Shown: piece by piece, positions 8,218-15,423 of the stretch
Numbering within the stretch: the first letter of the stretch is position 1
How the letters are laid out: the number at the start of each line of letters is the position of its first letter
Origin: a virus
IMG/VR virus record: IMGVR_UViG_3300028553_000133
Span: 1-28,243 of that record
Direction: 5' to 3' (one strand)
Length of the DNA: 28,243 nucleotides
Translations under genes and position numbers: made by a program
The notes under the pieces: generated by a model
The model's database searches: none
The model's input: the letters and a program-made list of their open reading frames with translations, nothing else
Told to the model about the DNA's origin: nothing

Positions 8218-8652
8218 TTAGAACCAGACTTTCTTTTTCTGATGCTCTGGAATAATGCGTGTGAGTTTAATCACAAGAAGACCATCATCAAACTCAACTT
8301 TGGTGACTTCTACATCATCAGAAATCGTCCATACTCTGGCGAATGACCTTTTTGCAAGTCCCTGATGTAAATATTTACCATCTTCTGTGGAGTCTTTTTG
8401 ACCCTCCACAAATAACTTATTGTTTTCTGTATAAACTGAGATTTCTTTTTTGTTGAATCCTGCAAGAGCAATCTCAACTCTTGTGGCAGTATTACTTTCT
8501 TTAACTACATTATATGGTGGATAGTTTGACTCTGTTTGATGTAGAGAGTTAAACCGATGAATCCATTCATCCATACCAATGGAATATTTGTCAATATCAT
8601 TGAGAAACTTCTCAATGTTTCCAGTATTATATTTTGCGAGTGTTTGATACAT
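8218..8652 (-). CDS. hsp20: Small heat shock protein Hsp20 (alpha-crystallin family)
   Basis: ATP-independent chaperone that holds unfolding proteins; T4-like cyanophages commonly carry one. The alpha-crystallin domain runs from about residue 42 (YPPYNVVKE) to 135. It includes the strand pattern RVEIALAGFNKKEISV, the NNKLFVEG strand, and the KRSFARVWTIS and EFDDGLLVIKL segments typical of the family. The frame is open upstream, but the ATG at 8652 is chosen because AGGAGAAAGATT sits directly before it, giving 144 residues. The unit has its own extended -10 promoter candidate upstream and a terminator on each side, so it is transcribed separately from regA and from the gp43 operon. Confidence 0.93.
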   Translation of the reverse strand: MYQTLAKYNTGNIEKFLNDIDKYSIGMDEWIHRFNSLHQTESNYPPYNVVKESNTATRVEIALAGFNKKEISVYTENNKLFVEGQKDSTEDGKYLHQGLAKRSFARVWTISDDVEVTKVEFDDGLLVIKLTRIIPEHQKKKVWF

Positions 8653-8711
8653 AATCTTTCTCCTTTTTAAGCGAGTTTGTGTTTTATGGACCCCTAAGGC
8701 ATCCAATACTA

Positions 8712-8720
8712 ATTATAACA
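8712..8720 (-). promoter_or_regulatory. Extended -10 promoter candidate for hsp20
   Basis: The minus strand reads TGTTATAAT (8720-8712), a perfect -10 hexamer with the extended TGn element. The position of a -35 box, 17 nt upstream, falls in the T-tract of the regA terminator and has no good match. The leader to the hsp20 ATG would be about 50 nt. Confidence 0.5.
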
Positions 8721-8727
8721 GATCTAA

Positions 8728-8752
8728 TAAAAAAGGGGATGTGGAATCCCCT
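8728..8752 (-). terminator. Rho-independent terminator after regA
   Basis: On the minus strand AGGGGAT (8752-8746), loop TCCAC and ATCCCCT (8740-8734) form a perfect 7-bp stem followed by a run of T. It starts 7 nt after the regA stop and ends the clamp, clamp-loader and regA transcription unit. Confidence 0.9.
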
Positions 8753-8758
8753 ACAGAA

Positions 8759-9199
8759 TTATTCAGTTTCCTCTACTTTTTTCTTTTTAGATCCAATATT
8801 ATATTTTGTCTCCAAAGTCCAATCATTTTTTTCTTTATATGAAAGAACTTTAATTTGATTGAGAGGTGCAACATCAGAAATTTTGCTCACATCTACAATG
8901 CTAATTAATTCCCAATCAGCAAGCAATTGAGCAATTCTATTTCTTCTTTGAATATCATTGATAGTAAGATTTGCATGTTTACCATCAAGAGCAAATAATT
9001 CTTTGAAGTGAACCAAGTAATATCTACCCTGCTTGTGAAGAATATGGCAGGACTGATAGATCTTCTTTTCTTTCCTAGATGCTACTCCAATTCTAGTAAG
9101 TGTCTCACGAACCTTTAGAAAATCATCAGGCTCACTAAGAATAACTTCTACCATTTGGTCCTGAGACCAATTCACTTCGGGTTCTTGGATGACACTCAT
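8759..9199 (-). CDS. regA: Translational repressor RegA
   Basis: RNA-binding protein that in T4 represses translation of many early mRNAs by binding near their start codons. Residues 16-120 align well with T4 RegA: EPDDFLKVRETLTRIGVASRK, then IYQSCHILHKQGRYYLVHFKELFALDG, and LLADWELISIV. The protein has 146 residues against 122 in T4. It has about 15 extra residues at the N-terminus (MSVIQEPEVNWSQDQ) and a Lys- and Glu-rich tail. The start at 9199 overlaps the gp62 stop (ATGA) and has a strong GGAGGAATAAA Shine-Dalgarno, so the N-terminal extension looks real. It ends an operon of clamp-loader genes, which are RegA targets in T4. A terminator follows at once. Confidence 0.95.
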   Translation of the reverse strand: MSVIQEPEVNWSQDQMVEVILSEPDDFLKVRETLTRIGVASRKEKKIYQSCHILHKQGRYYLVHFKELFALDGKHANLTINDIQRRNRIAQLLADWELISIVDVSKISDVAPLNQIKVLSYKEKNDWTLETKYNIGSKKKKVEETE

Positions 9200-9582
9200 T
9201 TTATTCCTCCAATTTCAAGTTTCTGTTTAATAAAATTAATTTGATCATGTGTCAGAATTTTCAAAGCTTGTTCTGCCTTTTCATTATTATATTTATAGTA
9301 TAATTTGACTACATCGAGATCTTTAATTTTATCTCTACGAATCCAAGGAGAAAATCTTTTTTTAGTTCTAAGAATATTTATAAAAAAATCATACTGCAAT
9401 TTTTTGTCTAATGAGTTATTAATGTTCATCTCATTAACATACATCAAACAATCAATATGTCCAGAAAGACATTTGTTTATAATATAAGGTGCATAGTCAG
9501 TTTTAGATGATGGATCTTCATCTATGATATTATTCTTGGTTTGGTTGATTGAGTTCAACCAATCCTTTAATTCGTATTTCAT
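9196..9582 (-). CDS. gp62: Clamp loader small subunit gp62
   Basis: In T4, one gp62 and four gp44 subunits load the gp45 sliding clamp. This 128-residue protein is clearly shorter than T4 gp62 (187). It opens with MKYELKDWLNSINQTKNNI, the usual start of gp62 in T4-like marine phages. Later segments YAPYIINKCLSGHIDCLMYVNEMN and RFSPWIRRDK are also typical. Identification rests on these and on its position between gp44 and regA. The ATG at 9582 has AAGGTG about 11 nt upstream, and that sequence lies inside the methylase relic that ends 3 nt before it. It overlaps regA by 4 nt. Confidence 0.9.
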   Translation of the reverse strand: MKYELKDWLNSINQTKNNIIDEDPSSKTDYAPYIINKCLSGHIDCLMYVNEMNINNSLDKKLQYDFFINILRTKKRFSPWIRRDKIKDLDVVKLYYKYNNEKAEQALKILTHDQINFIKQKLEIGGIK

Positions 9583-9585
9583 AAT

Positions 9586-9657
9586 TTAATACACCTTACT
9601 AATTGCTCTACTCTTGCCCCCTGGGTATTGAAGAGGTGTTTTCAAATTTCTCATCAT
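9586..9657 (-). pseudogene. Relic of a DNA adenine methylase (Dam, D12 class), first 23 codons only
   Basis: The reading frame from ATG ATG at 9657 gives MMRNLKTPLQYPGGKSRAIS, then KVY and a stop. LKTPL-x-YPGGKSRA is the N-terminal motif of D12-class N6-adenine methyltransferases, where the YPGGK loop helps bind S-adenosylmethionine. A functional enzyme has about 260-280 residues, so this is a truncated remnant. Its stop is directly followed by gp62. The likely history is a deletion that removed the body of a dam gene once lying between gp44 and gp62. The last 50 nt of the 59-codon ORF overlap it in another frame. A chance match is possible, but the motif is long and specific. Confidence 0.65.
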
Positions 9658-9787
9658 GTAATATTTGCAAAAGAATGGTTTTAATTAAGTCAATGTCATT
9701 TTTAATTTCACTAAGTTCTTCATGTATATCTTGGTGATGAAATCTTAGTGGTCCTTGTATCAATTTACTAAATGTTTTCTTTTTCAT
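9608..9787 (-). CDS. Small hypothetical protein (59 residues) between gp44 and gp62
   Basis: The frame opens at ATG 9787, overlapping the gp44 stop as ATGA, a common coupling arrangement in this operon. The sequence begins MKKKTFSKLIQGPLRFHHQD and continues with an amphipathic helix, IHEELSEIKNDIDLIKTILL, that looks like a short coiled coil. The last 17 codons read across the start of the adenine methylase relic in a different frame. This C-terminal end is therefore either a native overlap or a product of the deletion. I recognise no family. The ATGA junction and regular helix favour a real gene, but its size leaves doubt. Confidence 0.55.
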   Translation of the reverse strand: MKKKTFSKLIQGPLRFHHQDIHEELSEIKNDIDLIKTILLQILHDEKFENTSSIPRGQE

Positions 9788-10728
9788 TTAAATTTACACT
9801 CACACATAATTTCTGTTAATGCTGCTAGAAGATTGATTTCATGATCTGCTACAAATGCCGATTGGTATTGATATTTTGCCACAATAAGAACACAAGCAGC
9901 AATACTGGGACCATCCAGATGTTCATATAGAGCATCATACACCATACGAAGAATACTACTGGCATCATTATCAAGATTGGCAACAATCCATTTACGAACT
10001 TCCGAAAAGTTCTTTTCTTTGAGATGTTTAATGAGATCATTTACTTTAATATCAGAGAAAGTGGCAAGAATTGCGGAGTCTATTTTACCAGATACAGAAT
10101 ACCTTTGGCATTCATTTAAAACTCTCCTCCAATCAGGAAAGTGTTTATTGATTAACTGAATGAGAACTTTATCATCTGCTTCAACTTTTTCTTGATCCAG
10201 GATCTTTTTGAGTCTCTCAAAGAACTTTGCTGCAATTTTTGGTCTGTCTTTGGACTTAATACCAAACTCAACAACTGCACATCTAGAGTGAAGGGGTTCA
10301 ATGATTTTGTTTTTGTAATTACAGGTAAAGATGAATCTGCAGTTGCTATAAAATGCCTCAATATTTGCCCGTAAGAGGAGTTGTACATCGTTTCCTGTGT
10401 TATCACACTCATCAATGATGATAACTTTATGTTTGTCAGTTGCTTGAAGTGATACGGTCGAAGCAAAGTTCTTTGCCTGGTTTCGTACTGTGTCGAGAAA
10501 TCTTCCCTCATCAGATCCATTAATGACATAAAAATCAACTCCTAATTCATTACATAGTGCTTTTGCTACTGTTGTCTTACCAACTCCAGGAGGTCCAGCA
10601 AGTAACAGGTTTGGTATTTGTCCTTGATTCACAAAATCCTGAAATGTTTTTTTAATACTTTCAGGAAGAATACAATCTTCAATTTTCTTTGGGGCGTATT
10701 TTTCTACCCACAAGAAATCATTTCTCAT
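9784..10728 (-). CDS. gp44: Clamp loader large subunit gp44 (AAA+ ATPase)
   Basis: ATPase subunit that opens and loads the gp45 clamp at primer-template junctions. It starts RNDFLWVEKYAPKKIEDCI, the classic RFC/gp44 N-terminus. Walker A is GPPGVGKTT (45-53), Walker B is VIIIDECD (102-109), sensor 1 lies in FIFTCNYKNKII (132-143) and the arginine-finger motif is SRC (148-150). Length is 314 residues against 319 in T4. The ATG at 10728 overlaps the gp45 stop, and the stop overlaps the following small ORF. The AU-rich start region (GAATTATGAGAAATGA) recalls T4 gene 44, a known RegA target; regulation here is inferred. Confidence 0.96.
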   Translation of the reverse strand: MRNDFLWVEKYAPKKIEDCILPESIKKTFQDFVNQGQIPNLLLAGPPGVGKTTVAKALCNELGVDFYVINGSDEGRFLDTVRNQAKNFASTVSLQATDKHKVIIIDECDNTGNDVQLLLRANIEAFYSNCRFIFTCNYKNKIIEPLHSRCAVVEFGIKSKDRPKIAAKFFERLKKILDQEKVEADDKVLIQLINKHFPDWRRVLNECQRYSVSGKIDSAILATFSDIKVNDLIKHLKEKNFSEVRKWIVANLDNDASSILRMVYDALYEHLDGPSIAACVLIVAKYQYQSAFVADHEINLLAALTEIMCECKFK

Positions 10729-11393
10729 AATTCAAAAGTGGAATCAGGTTCAAGTGCAATAAAATAGTTAAGATTATATTTCTCATTAGTAAATTTAGAA
10801 ATACATTTTTTAGAAATTACAACATCATAAGATCCTGGAATAATTTTAATATTCTCAACCTTAAAATTAAAAGTAAATGTGGCATCAGTCTCACCAACAA
10901 CAATTGAATACTCATTAGTAGTATCATTCTTCTTATCACGAACAACAAGACTAATTACTCCATTTGCACCAATAGCAGATAAATCTGGAAGTTGATATAC
11001 TGCAGATGCTTTAATTAGATTATTAAGATGAGAATTATCTAACTGGAAACATACATCTTGACTTGGAAGGGAAATGCCTTTTTCTGGAGGAGATATAATT
11101 ACTTCAGGATCAGCAAAGAAATATTTTACTTTTCTTTTACCTTCTCTAATAACAAGATAAGAGTCTTCTGCGAAATCAAGATCAGGATCTTGATGTAAAC
11201 CAATACCATTTAGAAATTGGTTAAGATCATAGATTGCAAAATCTTTTGGAAAATTTTCTTCTACATCTGCTTCAGCAAGAATATTTTGCATTACTGAGAT
11301 AGTACGAAGCTTAGTTCCTTGCTTCACCAAAATAGACTGATTAATAGAAGAAAAGTTTTTAAGAATGTTGAGAGTAGATTCAGAAAGTTTCAT
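10725..11393 (-). CDS. gp45: Sliding clamp gp45
   Basis: Trimeric ring that tethers gp43 to DNA and, in T4, also activates late transcription by contacting gp55. The 222-residue protein (T4: 228) opens with MKLSESTLNILKNFSSINQS, typical for gp45. It keeps the two-domain clamp layout, with FAIYDLNQFLNGIGL and LDFAEDSYLVIREG in the first half and VISKKCISKF in the second. It is the first gene of the gp45-gp44-gp62-regA operon. No Shine-Dalgarno precedes the ATG: the leader is AAATTTAAAACT, AU-rich like a RegA operator. The identification is safe on sequence and context. Confidence 0.94.
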   Translation of the reverse strand: MKLSESTLNILKNFSSINQSILVKQGTKLRTISVMQNILAEADVEENFPKDFAIYDLNQFLNGIGLHQDPDLDFAEDSYLVIREGKRKVKYFFADPEVIISPPEKGISLPSQDVCFQLDNSHLNNLIKASAVYQLPDLSAIGANGVISLVVRDKKNDTTNEYSIVVGETDATFTFNFKVENIKIIPGSYDVVISKKCISKFTNEKYNLNYFIALEPDSTFEL

Positions 11394-11404
11394 AGTTTTA
11401 AATT

Positions 11405-11785
11405 TTATTTTTTCTCAACAAGATTGAGATGATTAATTAATAAGATAGTATAATGCAACACCTTAAATAAGTCAGCACGAGGAGTTCCTTTAGTGTCATA
11501 CCTATCAATGTATTTTGTAACATTACCTGCACAAAATCCTTCTCTTCTATTGTGCTTAATCTTATCCAAAGTTTGTTCAGTACCACCACCAGTTCTATCT
11601 ACATAATGTTGATTATAAGTTCCTGCGATATATTCTTGCAGTTGTTTTAGAATTTTATCCTCACTATATTTCCAAAAATGATTTTTATTTGAATCATCTA
11701 TTGGATCTTTTATTATTAGAGGAAGGGAATAATAGTCTTCAATGTTAGTTTTTTCATCATCAGGACCAAACATAACAAAAATCAT
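11405..11785 (-). CDS. DUF3310-like small phage protein
   Basis: The C-terminal half, GFCAGNVTKYIDRYDTKGTP followed by RADLFKVLHYTILLINHL, fits the short helical module of DUF3310 phage proteins (GN-x2-KYI-x-RY..KG...DL-x-K). Such proteins are sometimes called nucleotide kinase-like, but no phosphate-binding loop is visible and the function is unknown. The N-terminal half has IEDYYSLPLI and a tyrosine-rich stretch YIAGTYNQHYVDRTGGG. The start at 11785 gives 126 residues; a second in-frame ATG lies four codons on (MFGPDDEK). It sits between gp46 and gp45 in the same direction, so it is probably co-transcribed with the replication genes. Confidence 0.75.
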   Translation of the reverse strand: MIFVMFGPDDEKTNIEDYYSLPLIIKDPIDDSNKNHFWKYSEDKILKQLQEYIAGTYNQHYVDRTGGGTEQTLDKIKHNRREGFCAGNVTKYIDRYDTKGTPRADLFKVLHYTILLINHLNLVEKK

Positions 11786-11815
11786 AGGTTACTTCTTAAG
11801 ATGATAGCAGTAAAT

Positions 11816-13537
11816 TCAATCAACGTCAAGCATAACACTAAATCCTTTTCTTTTCTCAAACTTAATTGTTTGATCAAATTTTTCTAAAAGGTCTTCTACT
11901 TTATGAGATATTACAAAAGTATTAGAATCTTTAACTACACATTTAATAATTTTTGTAAAATAATCAGTTCCTGCTTCATCTAAAGAACTGTCAAAAACTT
12001 CATCAAGAATTAATAAATTAGTATTAATTGAATTTTTTACTTTAGCAACTTCTCTCCAAGTAAACAGAAGAGCAAGATCTATTCTCATTTTTTCACCCTC
12101 AGAAAATGATGAATACGAAAAATCTTCATAAATTGGATTTAAAGCTTTCTCATTAAATTCTTCATCTAAAGTAAAGTTTACTGGGAAGTCTAAAATCTCC
12201 AGATATTTATTTAAATTGCTATTAATAACTGGTAAATATTTTTTAATAATTTTAGATTTTGCTCCATCATCTTTAAGAAGTAAACTAATAAATTCGTAGT
12301 TTTGCAACTCTTCTTTTTTAGTTGAAGTATTTTCTAAAATTAAATCTAAAGATTCTTTTAAAGACTTTAACTTTGCATGTTCAATATTTGCATCTTTATT
12401 TGAGGATGTAAGTGTTTGAATTTCTGATTCAAATTCTTCGATTTGCTTTCTAAGTCCAGAAATTTTAACGTTGTTAAAATTAATTTCATTGTTTAAATTT
12501 GATACCTCTTTGCTGAATGTTATAAAATTTTGTTGTTTTTGAGATTCAATTTCAATTGATTGTTGAAGATCTTTTTGAGCTTGTTGAATTTCCTTTGCTT
12601 TGTCTTCAATAACAGCAACTTTATTTAACCTAAATTCTTCTTCAATAGTTTGTGTGCAGGTAGGGCAAACCCTATTATCTTTAAAAAACTTATGATCTTC
12701 TATTAGATTAGATAATTTTTGCTCTATCTTGGCATTAAATTTTTCCAACTTAATTAATATAGAATCAGAATAAGCAAGTTCTTCTAAGGAATTTGTTTTA
12801 TCAAGAACCTTTACTTGAATATTTTGATTTTCTAATGCAAGTTGATCTACTTGTTCTACAATAGATATAATTTTTTCCTTTTTATTATCAACATCTTGAG
12901 TTCTTCTTTTATTAATTTTTTCTATAAAATTCTCTTGAGATTCTATTTTGTCTTCTAAATTTTCTTTTTTATAAGATAATTCTTTTAATTCATCTTTAAT
13001 TTCTTTTATTTTGATTTTAGATACATCATTCATTACTGAGAAAACTTTAATATCTAATAAGTCTTCAACAACTTCTCTTCTATGTTGAGAAGATAGTTGC
13101 ATGAATGGAACAAAATTGGAGGACCCAAGTATTATAATTTGAGTAAATGATTTATAATTTAATTTCAAAAGAGATTGTTCTAACCACTTTTGCTGATCAT
13201 TAGATGATGATGACTGATCAAATAAAACTCCTTCTCTATAAATTTCAAAAAGAGTTGGTTTCATACCTCTTTTAATTGTGTATGGTATGCTATCTACAGA
13301 AAAATCAATCTCAACTAAACAATCCTTTTCGTTAATGCTATTAATTAATTGATTTTTATTAATTTTTCTGAATGGTTTATTAAACAGAACAAAGGTAAGA
13401 GCATCTAAAATAGTACTCTTACCTGCTCCATTATGTCCAACTATCAAGGTTGATGTGTTTTTATTTAATTTAAGTTCTGTCCAATGGTTTCCTGAACTTA
13501 AAAAATTTTTATACCTTAGGTTCTGAAACTTTATCAT
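11816..13537 (-). CDS. gp46: Recombination exonuclease subunit gp46 (SbcC/Rad50-like)
   Basis: ATPase partner of gp47; together they resect DNA ends to make single strands for UvsX-driven recombination and help degrade host DNA. Walker A is GHNGAGKST (34-42). The ABC signature is FSEGEKMRIDLALL and Walker B is LLILDEVFDSSLDEAG, both in the last 100 residues. Long coiled-coil arms rich in Lys, Glu, Leu and Ile flank a CPTC zinc-hook (C291, C294), which would dimerise the arms. Length is 573 residues (T4: 560). The start at 13537 overlaps the DUF3110-type gene by 29 nt. Confidence 0.95.
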   Translation of the reverse strand: MIKFQNLRYKNFLSSGNHWTELKLNKNTSTLIVGHNGAGKSTILDALTFVLFNKPFRKINKNQLINSINEKDCLVEIDFSVDSIPYTIKRGMKPTLFEIYREGVLFDQSSSSNDQQKWLEQSLLKLNYKSFTQIIILGSSNFVPFMQLSSQHRREVVEDLLDIKVFSVMNDVSKIKIKEIKDELKELSYKKENLEDKIESQENFIEKINKRRTQDVDNKKEKIISIVEQVDQLALENQNIQVKVLDKTNSLEELAYSDSILIKLEKFNAKIEQKLSNLIEDHKFFKDNRVCPTCTQTIEEEFRLNKVAVIEDKAKEIQQAQKDLQQSIEIESQKQQNFITFSKEVSNLNNEINFNNVKISGLRKQIEEFESEIQTLTSSNKDANIEHAKLKSLKESLDLILENTSTKKEELQNYEFISLLLKDDGAKSKIIKKYLPVINSNLNKYLEILDFPVNFTLDEEFNEKALNPIYEDFSYSSFSEGEKMRIDLALLFTWREVAKVKNSINTNLLILDEVFDSSLDEAGTDYFTKIIKCVVKDSNTFVISHKVEDLLEKFDQTIKFEKRKGFSVMLDVD

Positions 13538-13790
13538 AATCTGGAGGAACTACAATGTCATCTGGGGTAATTATAACATAACCATAATTCAAATGGTCGC
13601 AAGCCATAATTGCAATATGAGGATTAACCTCGGTGATTTCCATATTTGGATAATCTAATTCTTCTAGCATAGAAAGATATCTTTGAGCATCATCTTCTTC
13701 TTCAAACATAAAGAGAATCTTTTCCCCATCTATGTCTTCTACTGCAAATGCTCCTTCTTGAGTTCTTCCTACTATTGTTAGTATGTACAT
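13509..13790 (-). CDS. DUF3110-type protein
   Basis: The 93-residue sequence opens with MYILTIVGRTQEGAFAVEDI, then ILFMFEEEDDAQRYLSMLEE, LDYPNMEITEV and GYVIITPDDIVVPPD. The FE-x-EDDA-x-RY...LE...FP pattern is the core of DUF3110, a small family I associate with cyanobacteria and their phages. This supports a cyanobacterial host. Function is unknown; the fold is probably alpha/beta, and the protein is very acidic. It lies between gp47 and gp46, beginning 2 nt after the gp47 stop and overlapping gp46 by 29 nt. It is therefore made in step with the nuclease complex, although no interaction is shown. Confidence 0.8.
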   Translation of the reverse strand: MYILTIVGRTQEGAFAVEDIDGEKILFMFEEEDDAQRYLSMLEELDYPNMEITEVNPHIAIMACDHLNYGYVIITPDDIVVPPDYDKVSEPKV

Positions 13791-13791
13791 T

Positions 13792-14823
13792 TTACATTTG
13801 GAATGACTCTTGATAAATTGATTGTATTAAGTCTTTAATCCTAGTTTTATTTAACTGAATTTCAGATTCATCAACATACCTTTTAAGCAAAGAAAGAGTA
13901 TCTTCTTGTTCCATCAATTCATCATATTCAAAATTTTGATTTATATTTACATTTTCTATTATTTTAAGATCATAAGGTTGTGTTTTGATTAAGGAATCAA
14001 GAAATTTATCAAACTTTTTTTGTTCTGTTTTATTCTTAACCACCAATTTAACAATACATCCAGTGTATTGATTTAAATTTTTTTCTGGAGATTCTTCATC
14101 ATAATTACAAATTTTAAACATTTCAAATGGATTATTTATTTGTTGAATATCTCCTGTTTCTGTGTCCCAAATAGTAAATCCCCTAGAATCTCCATAATCA
14201 TTCCAATATAATTGATATGGATTCCCCAAATAATAAATTTTACCATCATCACTTCTAGTATGATAATGTCCAGAAAAAACTTGATTAAATTTATTAAATA
14301 TTGATTTATCTTTTCCTTCATCTTGCAAATGTCCTCTATGAGCATAGAACCCTGCCAATTCCAAGTGACCCATAGCAACCTTTGCTGAGGTATTTTGAAT
14401 TGCTGCTAAGGTCTCAGACTCACCTTCTGGAGTGATCCAAGGAATGAATAACACTTCTTGTTCACCAACTTGTACATTAGTTGGTTTAGTGTACAAGTTG
14501 ATGTTCTTATAATCACCAATCAATAATTCAGGACTGTTTAGTTTGGTTGTATTCTTATAAAAAATATCATGATTTCCCAAAATCATATGAAGATTATATT
14601 TTTTTAAGGGTTCAAAAACTACTCTCCTAGTCCACTCAATACTCCAGTAATCAGTTGTTCTACGATTATCAAATATATCTCCTAAATGTATAACTGTATT
14701 AATTTTTAATTTTTTTAATGTGGGGAAAAATATTTGATTGTAAAATTTTTCAAAGTAATCATGAAATATTTGACTCCCTTTTTTAAAATTATAATGTGTG
14801 TCAGTTATGATTGCAACTTTCAT
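13792..14823 (-). CDS. gp47: Recombination exonuclease subunit gp47 (SbcD/Mre11-like)
   Basis: Metallophosphoesterase nuclease that acts with gp46 on DNA ends. The five-motif calcineurin-type site is complete: ITDTHYNFKKG (D8, H10), HLGDIFDNRR (D49), LGNHD (N and H near 82-83), GHLELAGF and FSGHYHTRS. Two metals are expected, usually Mn2+. Length is 343 residues (T4: 339). The C-terminal part (after about 230) is the capping region that contacts the gp46 coiled-coil base. The ATG overlaps the gp55 stop as ATGA, linking it to the sigma factor gene in one transcript. Confidence 0.95.
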   Translation of the reverse strand: MKVAIITDTHYNFKKGSQIFHDYFEKFYNQIFFPTLKKLKINTVIHLGDIFDNRRTTDYWSIEWTRRVVFEPLKKYNLHMILGNHDIFYKNTTKLNSPELLIGDYKNINLYTKPTNVQVGEQEVLFIPWITPEGESETLAAIQNTSAKVAMGHLELAGFYAHRGHLQDEGKDKSIFNKFNQVFSGHYHTRSDDGKIYYLGNPYQLYWNDYGDSRGFTIWDTETGDIQQINNPFEMFKICNYDEESPEKNLNQYTGCIVKLVVKNKTEQKKFDKFLDSLIKTQPYDLKIIENVNINQNFEYDELMEQEDTLSLLKRYVDESEIQLNKTRIKDLIQSIYQESFQM

Positions 14824-15296
14824 AAAAATCTATAATTGATATTATCTTTAATGTTATTCATGTTAGAAGAACAATCTCCCATATCTGATATGTCTGCAGT
14901 AAAAACTTCATCAAATCCAGATCTTTCTATGATTTTAGTTTTAATTTCAAGTTGCTTTTTTTCTTTAGCAATTCTTCTTAGAAATGCATAATAAACAATT
15001 TGAGTAAAATATGCAAATGGATTTGTTCTTTCTACATCAAAATTATCAATATATTGTACACAATTTTCAATTCCATCACAAACCATATCATCCTTAAACA
15101 TATAATTGACAAAGTTTGGTTTATATGATAAGTGCGTAGCAATCTTAAGAAAACACTCACCAAGATAATTTGGAATCCTTGGTCTTGGTAATTCTTTTTC
15201 TTTAGCATTAACAACTAGTTTCTTATACTCAAGAAGAGCTAGATGAAAATCTTTATTACTTACATAATGCTCTGATCTTTTTTTACCTTTAGCCAT
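14820..15296 (-). CDS. gp55: Late transcription sigma factor gp55
   Basis: Directs host RNA polymerase to the TATAAATA-type late promoters found in front of the structural genes in this window. The 158-residue protein begins MAKGKKRSEHYVSNKDFHLALLEYK, as usual for gp55 of marine T4-like phages. Helical segments include YLGECFLKIATHLSYKPNF and the DMVCDGIENCVQYIDNFD region, which resembles the -10-binding part of sigma region 2. A hydrophobic C-terminus (NINYRFL) may bind the gp45 clamp, as in T4. The frame opens at 15308, four codons earlier; I prefer 15296 from the familiar protein start, and neither has a Shine-Dalgarno. Two promoters lie just upstream. Confidence 0.9.
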   Translation of the reverse strand: MAKGKKRSEHYVSNKDFHLALLEYKKLVVNAKEKELPRPRIPNYLGECFLKIATHLSYKPNFVNYMFKDDMVCDGIENCVQYIDNFDVERTNPFAYFTQIVYYAFLRRIAKEKKQLEIKTKIIERSGFDEVFTADISDMGDCSSNMNNIKDNINYRFL

Positions 15297-15331
15297 TACT
15301 GCTAACATGAAATTATTTTATAAGTATTTAA

Positions 15332-15371
15332 ATGATAACATTATTATGAAGTTTTGACAAGTAGTTGACAA
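15332..15371 (-). promoter_or_regulatory. Two overlapping sigma70-type promoters before gp55
   Basis: On the minus strand TTGTCA (15371-15366) is followed after 17 nt by CATAAT (15348-15343). A second TTGTCA (15360-15355) is followed after 17 nt by TATCAT (15337-15332). Each hexamer differs from consensus at one position. The -35 boxes are part of a 9-bp direct repeat. They lie in the 115-bp gap upstream of gp55, the only sizeable gap in the middle region. Confidence 0.7.
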
Positions 15372-15373
15372 GT
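15354..15373. repeat. Short direct repeat TTGACAAGT x2 in the gp55 promoter region
   Basis: TTGACAAGT occurs at 15354-15362 and 15365-15373, separated by AG, so the period is 11 bp, about one helical turn. On the minus strand the two copies provide the two TTGTCA boxes of the gp55 promoters. A repressor or activator binding the same DNA face twice is possible but not shown. Confidence 0.7.
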
Positions 15374-15423
15374 TTTAATTATTCAACTAAAATAACTCTG
15401 TAGGGTTTCAAGAAAAATAATAA

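Noticed and set aside
15354-15380. TTGACA boxes read on the plus strand near 15354-15370
   Set aside because: They match -35 consensus on the plus strand, but no good -10 follows at 17 nt and no plus-strand gene exists. The minus-strand reading before gp55 is the sensible one.
15374-15423. AT-rich imperfect hairpin after the 126-residue gene
   Set aside because: TTATT and AATAA can pair, but the stem is only five A-T pairs and no T-tract follows. Too weak to call a terminator.
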